Assembly: GCF_964019385.1 (NCBI RefSeq) | Contig: NC_088655.1 | Span: 16,048,948-16,112,947 of the forward strand | Length of the DNA: 64,000 nt | Source of the DNA: Sycon ciliatum | Lineage: Eukaryota > Porifera > Calcarea > Leucosolenida > Sycettidae | Direction of reading: 5' to 3' | Shown here: piece by piece, positions 60,601 to 64,000 of the stretch | Position numbering within the stretch: the first letter of the stretch is position 1 | Layout of the letters: every line of letters begins with the position of its first letter | The notes under the pieces: model-generated | Told to the model about the DNA's origin: nothing | Seen by the model: the letters and a program-made list of their open reading frames with translations, nothing else | Database searches by the model: none | Program-made: the position numbers and the translations under genes

Positions 60601-62534
60601 CCTAGACCTCAACGTGAATGATCTCGCCCTTTCCACTAGCCTTAACGATGTGTCCTTGGTCGCAAACTAGAAGGCGGAATCTGATCGTGGCAGTTTGGAA
60701 GTGCTTGTACGACTAGGATATTTCTCGGAGGGAATTTGAAATGTGTGGCGTTGCCTGTGTTAATTGTTCTGGGACATTTTCGAGCGAGAGCGGAGGCGGT
60801 AATAAGTACCAGTGCTGCAGCGCTACCATGATCTCTACCATGATGTTGGAGAATGCATTCAGGTAACAGCAAAGACGATCAAGGACGCTGACGAGCTTCT
60901 CAATGACATACGACATCGGGTCGATCGACCTGCCACTTGGAACGGTTAAGTGGTACGAGTCGAGCGATGGCGACCCAGACTGAGACTCGACTCCCACTAG
61001 TCGATCCTGTAGATATTTTAGATATGCCGGTTGTATGCGTTAAAGTGTTTCTCTTCCAAAAGAACACTTTTGTTGAACACAGTGCGGAGGATTAGCAAGA
61101 CGAAATTCGCGTTCGCGTTCGCTCTCCAAAGAAAGTCGAACTCAGTGACGGAATTCGCGTTATGAGAAGGATTAGCAAACAGAATTCGCACATGCATGAT
61201 GTTGACACGACGTAGGCAGTACAGCGTGGTAAATTTATGACTGCCCTGACACGAATCCACGATTCGTGTTCCGACTACTTTTCCGAACGAAAAATGCGAA
61301 AGTTCGCAATCCAGTTCGCGAACTGAAAAATGTTTGCGAACGCGAACGCGAATTTCGTCTTGCTAATCCTCCGTAGTAACTCCTTGAAAAGTCATGTCAA
61401 CAAGTCACGAAGTTTTTGTTTCCGGAGGAAGTACAATGTACTAGAAATTGTGTGGAAATAGATTACTAGCAATCCTACTTCGAAGTTCAACAGAATTGCT
61501 ACTACCTCCGACAAGCGAAACTTGGCGCGTTTTTTGTTGTTATTTTTTTTGTTTTGGTACCACAACTTCACAAGGCTGTGAGGTACTCGTACGACCTACT
61601 TGTAGCTCCATGCAACCAGTTGCAGGAAGCCAAGCGACGGGCTGGTGAGTGGCACATGGCTCAGACATAGTCAGAGGCAAGCCAGTCTCTCGTGTACCAG
61701 CAAAACAGTGCGCGCGTCCCTTCTGCGAAGGAGAATCGTCGTGCTTTCGCGTTGCAATGGAAAACCAAGGAGTTCTCTCTCTCTCTCCACTTGGTCACTC
61801 CGCCAGCACAGAGTCCATACGTCCATGCCAAACAATCCTAGAGTCTTTCGAAAGCCACCAGAGCGATCGCCAGGAATTGCTGCAGGCAATGTTGGACAGT
61901 TGGCGAGAATACCAGGCAAAACTGTTCGAGTCCAGGCGCATGTGGAGGTGTTGCACAGTTCTTACCACGTCAACCTGGACAGTGGCGGTGGAAACGACTA
62001 CCCTTGACACCGTGGCTCTAGCACAGCACACAGGAGCGACATCGAGATTTTCAGAGCGATTACAACAGAGGTACTTGCTGCAACTGAATCCGCTTTAGTC
62101 GCACTTTCGTCTCAAAACAGGAACAATTCCTCTCCAGACGAAACTGCGATCTCTGAATCAAAGGAGAGTGATTCAGGCGAACAGATGTCTCTAATGTCCT
62201 TGTTGAGCAATACAAAGTTGAATTTTGGTGAGTCAATCATTAGTTTTGATTGTAAAGTGAGAGTTATTTCTAGTAATTTGAAGTAAAAAACGCGCCAAGT
62301 TTCGCTTGTCGGAGGTAGTAGATACTTTGCCAAACGCCTTGTCCTGGATAATTGATGTCCCCAAATTTCCAGCATGTCCTAGGATCTCTTAATGTTCATT
62401 TGTCATTTTGCATGCAGGTTACCACGGGGGTAGCAGGTGCCGCGGCGCCCTTAAACCCGACGTACCAATTTCAACAAGGTGGTTTTGACAGTGGACGGTC
62501 GACTAGCGGGAGTGGTTACATGCATGAACAATAT
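36591..62534 (+). CDS. Mini-exon gene for a low-complexity protein, split by homologous introns (partial, continues right)
   Basis: Seven short exons are proposed: 36591-36629, 41254-41319, 46793-46873, 52514-52585, 54202-54264, 58111-58173 and 62418-62534. Every one is a multiple of three and phase 0 at both ends, so they join openly into at least 167 residues rich in Gly, Ser, Ala, Gln, Tyr and Pro, with no cysteine and no recognised fold (intrinsic disorder is inferred). Donors from the second exon on are GTAAGTGACCTAT or close variants. Acceptors follow TTTATTCTTG...AG, or a nearby AG. The introns are copies of one ~1.6-kb sequence enlarged by transposons. Exons 4-6 resemble one another; the others do not. 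The protein identity is unknown; a prion-like or transactivation-type region is possible. No stop is reached before the window ends. Transcript evidence is needed to confirm the model. Confidence 0.5.
37617..37662 (-). ncRNA. Hammerhead ribozyme motif, decayed copy
   Basis: On the minus strand GCTCAA, CTGATGA, GAAA and TTGAGC are all kept in the same order and spacing as at 35240-35285. Stem II (AAGTTGAAGTCCCT) and stem III (A-A-C against T-G-T) carry mismatches. The outer stem I is split by the MITE at 37670. It is probably inactive. Confidence 0.5.
37670..37876. mobile_element. 207-bp TA-flanked MITE, copy A
   Basis: The termini are CTGTAAAAGCC and GGCTTTAACAG, with TA at 37668-37669 and 37877-37878. 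Removing it restores the sequence GAGTAGG found uninterrupted in copy 1 of the ribozyme element. The inverted sister copy is 40369-40586. Confidence 0.8.
37917..38366. mobile_element. 450-bp hAT-like MITE with 8-bp duplication
   Basis: The ends are CATACTGACCAACC and GGTTGGCCAGTAT, with ACTTATAT on both sides (37909-37916 and 38367-38374). The interior has CTGCAGATCTGGG-like and GATCTTGCAG motifs; no transposase. Confidence 0.7.
38611..39407. other. Stretch without a recognised gene
   Basis: 38808-38850 resembles one end of the hAT element at 9800. 38972-39048 is a small inverted repeat (TTGGATGACGTGCTGGGG with CCCCAGCACTTCATCCAA) around a duplicated GGTTGACTACGGTATAGT. Confidence 0.45.
39408..39853. 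repeat. 30-bp minisatellite, about 15 units
   Basis: The unit is ATGTGTTATTCC, ATTAGTCAGC, ATTCCGAG (30 bp), almost invariant; the unit near 39608-39637 has two changes. Because 30 is divisible by three, both strands stay open (MCYSISQHSE or MLTNGITHLG repeats). No start context, splice signals or unique flanking coding sequence supports a protein. Confidence 0.92.
40022..40112. repeat. ACATGT / ACATTT tract
   Basis: Tandem TACATG and TTTACA hexamers, self-complementary in large part. Similar short tracts recur across the whole window. Confidence 0.85.
40369..40586. mobile_element. 218-bp TA-flanked MITE, copy B (inverted relative of 37670-37876)
   Basis: The termini are CTGTTAAAGCC and GGCTTTCACAG, with TA at 40367-40368 and 40587-40588. 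The interior aligns with copy A in reverse orientation, for example CCCAAAATTGACTGGTTTACG. Confidence 0.8.
40600..40767. repeat. Perfect 50-bp inverted repeat with 68-nt spacer
   Basis: Arm 40600-40649 and arm 40718-40767 are exact inverse complements. CAGTATATCACT occurs at 40591-40602 and again at 40794-40805, a possible 12-bp direct repeat around the structure. The spacer holds a hammerhead-like motif on the minus strand. Confidence 0.85.
40654..40692 (-). ncRNA. Compact hammerhead-like motif with reduced stem II
   Basis: On the minus strand stem I is TTTCAC (40692-40687) with GTGAAG (40559+100 offset, i.e. 40659-40654): five Watson-Crick pairs and one G-T. CTGACGA is 40686-40680. Stem II is only GA/TC around the loop AGGC (40679-40672). 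GAAA is 40671-40668. Stem III is the self-complementary AGTATACT (40668-40661), which has no loop in a monomer and so would need a dimer. The cleavage triplet is CTT ending at 40660. The order and spacing fit a minimal type I hammerhead, but activity is uncertain. Confidence 0.45.
41254..41319 (+). CDS. Mini-exon 2
   Basis: 66 nt, phase 0, between TTTATTCTTGCGCAG and the donor GTAACTGACCTATG. It encodes GNGQAARNRRMSTSSDGRS followed by Ala and two lysines. Both flanks belong to the repeated intron family, though more diverged than the others. Confidence 0.5.
41861..41965. repeat. 12-bp minisatellite
   Basis: About eight units of TTGTTGTCCACT, degrading at the right end. Confidence 0.85.
42205..42375. 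repeat. 23-bp minisatellite, about seven units
   Basis: The unit is CACATGTACTGC followed by ACATGAATATG. A period not divisible by three gives shifted frames on each unit. Confidence 0.85.
42786..43197. mobile_element. Inverted-repeat element, about 411 bp
   Basis: GAGGTTCCGGGGTACGATTT at the left is matched by AAATCGTACTCCGGAGGAAC at the right, and CCAAAATCCGT by ACGGATTTTTGG. No target duplication was confirmed. Confidence 0.6.
43201..43650. mobile_element. Inverted-repeat element, about 450 bp
   Basis: GGGCCTGGTCAGACTGCGGC at the left and GCCGCAGTCTGACCAGGCC at the right. It abuts the previous element. The minus-strand frame at 43019-43486 crosses both elements and is not called as a gene. 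Confidence 0.65.
43768..43830 (-). repeat. tRNA-derived SINE head
   Basis: On the minus strand a box A-like TGGCTGGGTGG is followed, at about the right distance, by a perfect box B GGTTCGAATCC. A full tRNA cloverleaf cannot be drawn (the anticodon stem fails), so a SINE or tRNA pseudogene is likelier than a working tRNA. Confidence 0.5.
43973..44095. repeat. Palindromic repeat
   Basis: GCTGGAGTGTATATGGAAAATATACACC is matched inverted by GGTGTATATATTTCCATATACACTCCAGC around a GGCCTGCGGCC centre. The longer motif is given only to locate it at 43993-44020 and 44062-44088. Confidence 0.7.
44096..46391. mobile_element. TTAA-type foldback element, diverged copy 1
   Basis: Related throughout to the complete copy at 54343-56569: long inverted arms (about 44096-44700 and 45430-46391), sharing ATGATCGTCTTGAAAATAGC and CTATACACCGGCGGACAGTA. 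The right arm carries a foreign segment of about 150 bp near 46110-46260. It ends GGACATGCTCTC but without TTAA, so it is old or rearranged. Frames over it have no recognised domain. Confidence 0.65.
46164..46232 (+). other. Candidate alternative first exon
   Basis: ATG (G at -3) opens 23 codons, MSNMGVEAATQANGTKGDK then RRQK, ending exactly at AAAAG before GTGAGT. It would be phase 0, as required to splice into the exon at 46793, and lies in a segment missing from the other TTAA-element copies. It may be an alternative start of the mini-exon gene or a chance frame. Confidence 0.3.
46793..46873 (+). CDS. Mini-exon 3
   Basis: 81 nt, phase 0, between TTTATTCTTGAATAG and GTAAGTGACCTATG. It encodes EYVLSADRFGGASGTSDNW followed by DYQPANQA. 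It shares no sequence with exons 4-6, although the intron bases on both sides are about 90% identical to theirs. Confidence 0.55.
47081..48109. mobile_element. 1.03-kb inverted-repeat element with 5-bp duplication and visible empty sites
   Basis: The ends are CAGGCGCATACGCAGGG and CCCTGCGTACGCGCCTG, with AGTGG on both sides (47076-47080 and 48110-48114). The uninterrupted site AGTGGAGTGGGTGGG is present in sister introns near 51120, 52800, 56707 and 58378. The interior includes an inverted-repeat relative of 31465-31802 at 47649-47930. No transposase was seen and the superfamily is not assigned. Confidence 0.8.
48745..49153 (+). mobile_element. LINE fragment with an internal 21-bp expansion
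   Basis: It encodes AGVTFDAKLSVRDHLHSIA and QKLGVLRRA, the usual sequence C-terminal to the reverse transcriptase core of CR1/L2-like LINEs. The codons for IVLDYHG are expanded to fourteen 21-bp units (48842-49135), whereas the sister fragment at 59007 has one. It is cut off by a TA-flanked MITE remnant (49154-49211, CAGTAAAACCTGTAATGGCG). Confidence 0.7.
48842..49135. repeat. 21-bp minisatellite, fourteen units
   Basis: The unit is CATTGTGTTAGATTACCATG plus G, identical in all fourteen copies as far as read. This points to a very recent expansion. Confidence 0.95.
49212..50967. mobile_element. TTAA-type foldback element, truncated copy 2
   Basis: Over most of its length close to copy 1 (44340-46090). 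It begins abruptly at TGACATTGCCACAAC after the MITE remnant and ends at the join to GATAGTTTTTGTAAATG, a sequence that normally follows a mini-exon. Both ends are therefore rearranged. Confidence 0.65.
52514..52585 (+). CDS. Mini-exon 4
   Basis: 72 nt from the acceptor TATTCTTGTATAG, or 63 nt if the in-frame AACAG at 52518-52522 is used; donor GTAAGT. It encodes (HQQ)LSVPTQYAAPLGSNTF then PQQVP. The two acceptors differ by nine bases and both keep phase 0. Confidence 0.5.
52586..54201 (+). repeat. Prototype of the repeated intron (about 1.6 kb)
   Basis: This intron carries no obvious late insertion. It opens GTAAGTGACCTATTAATGG and ends TTTATTCTTGTATACCAC then CAACAG. Copies fill the gaps around exons 2-7. 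A 52-codon frame (MNKFKIEVIQPLLSPDFNVD...) occurs in each copy at about 53406-53564, but it is short and its role is unknown. Confidence 0.7.
54202..54264 (+). CDS. Mini-exon 5
   Basis: 63 nt, phase 0, acceptor AACAG (the upstream TATAG of exon 4 is TATAC here), donor GTAAGT. It encodes LSGQTQYAAHGGYYTAPQQ then VQ. The exon resembles exons 4 and 6. Confidence 0.5.
54343..56569. mobile_element. Complete TTAA-targeting foldback element, 2.2 kb
   Basis: The ends are GAGAGCATGTCTGAGAATAC and the inverse GTATTCTCAGACATGCTCTC. TTAA stands outside both (54339-54342 and 56570-56573). The empty site GTTAAGCTCTG is present in sister introns at about 46956, 51000, 52663 and 58253. The arms are about 0.8 kb and nearly perfect, with a ~0.6-kb centre lacking coding capacity. 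A TTAA duplication is the rule for piggyBac and Kolobok; which one is not decided. Confidence 0.85.
58111..58173 (+). CDS. Mini-exon 6
   Basis: 63 nt, phase 0, acceptor CACCAACAG, donor GTAAGT. It encodes LSGHTQNAAPVVSYTLPQQ then AP. The intron before it contains the complete TTAA element. Confidence 0.5.
59007..60577 (+). mobile_element. 5' truncated LINE with A-rich tail, inserted in a repeated intron
   Basis: It opens within the region after the reverse transcriptase core (AGVTFDGKLSVRDHL, QKLGVLRRA). After the nested MITE (59143-59588) it continues VVRPVLEYAPLVWMGAA and YPSRSFPFSVISVWNSLPSD, typical of CR1/L2-like LINEs. It ends in an A-rich tail (60559-60576). Stops and a frameshift show it is dead. 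Intron sequence resumes at GAAGTCATTCAGCC, matching the uninterrupted site near 53425 and 57334. Confidence 0.75.
59143..59588. mobile_element. 446-bp TA-flanked MITE nested in the LINE
   Basis: Begins CAGTAAAACCGGTAATGGCG, ends GGTTTCACAG, with TA at 59141-59142 and 59589-59590. Removing it rejoins the LINE frame as CAVYKGVVRP. Same terminal family as 4426-4603. Confidence 0.75.
61084..61374. mobile_element. 291-bp inverted-repeat element
   Basis: The inverted ends are CGGAGGATTAGCAAGACG... and ...CGTCTTGCTAATCCTCCG, perfect for about 38 bp and rich in TTCGCG/CGCGAA. AGT stands outside both ends (61081-61083 and 61375-61377), and the empty site CACAGTAACTCC is seen in sister introns (for example 53924 and 57833). 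Confidence 0.75.
61502..62319. mobile_element. 818-bp TA-flanked element with open frames
   Basis: The ends are CTACCTCCGACAAGCGAAAC and its exact inverse, with TA at 61500-61501 and 62320-62321 and the empty site TTGCTAGATACTTGG in sister introns. Inside, a plus-strand frame at 61649-62098 reads QTILESFESHQSDRQELLQ, then a further amphipathic stretch. It is not a recognised transposase; it may be captured host or element sequence. Confidence 0.75.
62418..62534 (+). CDS. Mini-exon 7
   Basis: 117 nt, phase 0, between TTTTGCATGCAG and GTAAGTGATCTATGAATGG. It encodes VTTGVAGAAAPLNPTYQFQQ followed by a Gly/Ser-rich part and GYMHEQY. The exon is unrelated to exons 2-6, but the downstream intron start matches theirs. 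Confidence 0.5.
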
Positions 62535-62594
62535 GTAAGTGATCTATGAATGGCAATAATCCTACTCCTTCATGATAGTTATTGTAAATGTTAA

Positions 62595-63404
62595 GAGAGC
62601 ATGTCTGAGAATACCAAAGTATGTGGATCTCTCCAAAAGTCAGTGGATCTCTCCGATTTCACTCAAATTTGCAGGTATGTTCCCTTTGGGGTGTAGTTCG
62701 ATTGTGCAAAGCCCTTGACAAAGTTTCTGAAGGGAACCTTGAAGCTTGCATACCCCTCAAAAATGGCCGAAATATCACATTATTTTATGGGTCTGGAAAC
62801 GAGTCACGTCACAGCGTATGCGAACGAGCTATGAACAAAACTTCATCAAGCCAACATTGCCTCACCTAAAGAGTTCCTGGAGCAGTACCGCTTAGCCACG
62901 CCAGGATTCCAGAAGACGAGGGCCATCACCCCCGTGACGCCACAAATGATCGTCTTGAAAATAGCCAATTTACAAGCGCTGACAAAACAGCCAGCTACGT
63001 CCTCAATTGGCCAGAACTATACACCTGCAGATAGTACAACACCTCTTCTAGCGCTGAGGACATGTCCCCCATCTTCCTTTTGGGGTTTTCTTGAAATAAA
63101 CCTTTTTGAATTTTTCCACTCGACAATGCTGAAATACGGCTGAAGTCATACCTGCGCAGAAAGCTCCCCCTCCGCGCCGCCTCCTCAGCAATTTCTACTC
63201 CAATACTACTCCCAACGCTGCAGAACAAAGTGTATTGTTGACTACCAGGACTGAAACATGTCCCCCATCTTCGTTCTTAGGTTTTCTTGAAAAGATTTTT
63301 TTGAAGTTTTCCACTCCACCATGCTGAAACACGACCAAACTTACACCTGTGCAGGAAAGTTCGCCCATCCGCGACGTCAGCATTTTCTACTCCAACACGA
63401 AGTG
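62595..63404. mobile_element. TTAA-type foldback element, partial copy 4
   Basis: Follows TTAA at 62591-62594 with GAGAGCATGTCTGAGAATAC and tracks the left arm of 54343-56569 to about 63240. A second arm-like segment follows (63245-63404), related to copies 1 and 2, and is broken off by the retrotransposon fragment. Confidence 0.7.
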
Positions 63405-64000
63405 CGACGGTGTGAGAGGCGATGGATCCTGCGCATCGGAAGGTACAGCTGTTAGCGGCCGAGAGTTAAGCAGGCCTTCAGCTACCACCATTGCTGTCAG
63501 TAACTCTTCGTCGGTGAGACTGACTTGCGATAGTGTAGACATCATAGCGCGCTTTGCAGCTTTCACCATACTCTCAAATACACCACCAAAGTGAGGCGCT
63601 GCCGGGGGATTGAAATGCCAGTGAATACTATGACTGGCCATGTACTCAGTCACTTGGCTGCAATCCAGAGCTTTGACTGCTTCTCGAAGCTCACGCTCTC
63701 CAGCTACAAAGTGTGTCCCATTGTCGGACACAACTTCTGTTGGAACTCCACAGCGTTTGCAAAATCTTGTGAACGCCAACAAGAATGAATCCGTGTCCAT
63801 GCCGTATGACATCACCAGGTGGCAGGCTCTTGACTGTAGGCACGTGACTACACAGACATAGCGCTTGAGCTGACTCTTCCCACGACCTTGCTTTGTCAGG
63901 AATGGGCCGGCATAATCGATTCCCACTCTCGAGAACGCACGGTACGGCGGAGTTGTACGGAACAGAGGTAGCGGAGCCATCTTCTGCGACGCTGCTGCTG
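63405..64000 (-). mobile_element. BEL/Pao LTR-retrotransposon integrase, partial
   Basis: The minus-strand frame enters from beyond the window edge (AAASQKMAPLP precedes the internal Met at 63980) and covers the integrase catalytic core. GIDYAGPF carries the first Asp, VVSDNGTHF the second (64 residues on), and APHFGGVFE the Glu (50 residues further). LLNSRPL and LTPSHF follow, in the order typical of BEL/Pao. The frame stops at 63387, just after crossing into foldback sequence at about 63404, so the fragment is 3' truncated. All three catalytic acids are still present. Confidence 0.85.

Overview
The window is nuclear DNA of an animal. It has GT-AG introns, long microsatellites, dense DNA-transposon debris, a secreted Frizzled-related protein (Frizzled CRD plus netrin-like domain) and a SID-1/SIDT-type membrane protein. 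The gene set, short introns in one gene and the many palindromic ACATGT tracts would fit a sponge or another early-branching marine invertebrate, but the species cannot be fixed from the sequence. All coordinates come from reading by eye.

Layout. 1-23 kb carries three well-supported protein genes: a three-exon secreted EGF-like/beta-propeller protein (815-4033, +), an intronless SIDT-family protein (5415-8054, -) and a two-exon sFRP (14545-18895, -) with a 3.2-kb intron. Between them lie small DNA transposons, several with exact target-site duplications, and a hammerhead ribozyme with an intact core (11251-11307). 23-36 kb is gene-poor: a 200-bp tandem array, foldback elements, a 370-bp TC microsatellite, and an inverted-repeat-bounded family that carries hammerhead ribozymes (copies near 26.6, 34.9 and 37.5 kb).

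36.6-62.6 kb holds the most unusual structure. Small phase-0 coding exons (39-117 nt) of a low-complexity G/S/Q/A/Y/P-rich protein are separated by introns that are copies of one another. The intron similarity starts at the GT donor and stops at or near the AG acceptor, while several of the exons are unrelated to each other. This looks like intron gain by a repeated intron (introner-like), or an unusual exon-intron array. Because the ~1.6-kb intron copies can be compared within the window, insertions into them can be read precisely: a TTAA-targeting 2.2-kb foldback element, 5' truncated LINE fragments, a 1.03-kb element with a 5-bp duplication, and two further inverted-repeat elements. The right edge is a truncated BEL/Pao integrase (minus strand) joined to another TTAA foldback copy.

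The three left-hand genes show no operon-like relation. The EGF/propeller protein and sFRP are predicted to be secreted and SIDT to sit in a membrane. Candidate exons at 16.4-17.1 kb, 30.4 kb and 46.2 kb are weak and given low confidence.
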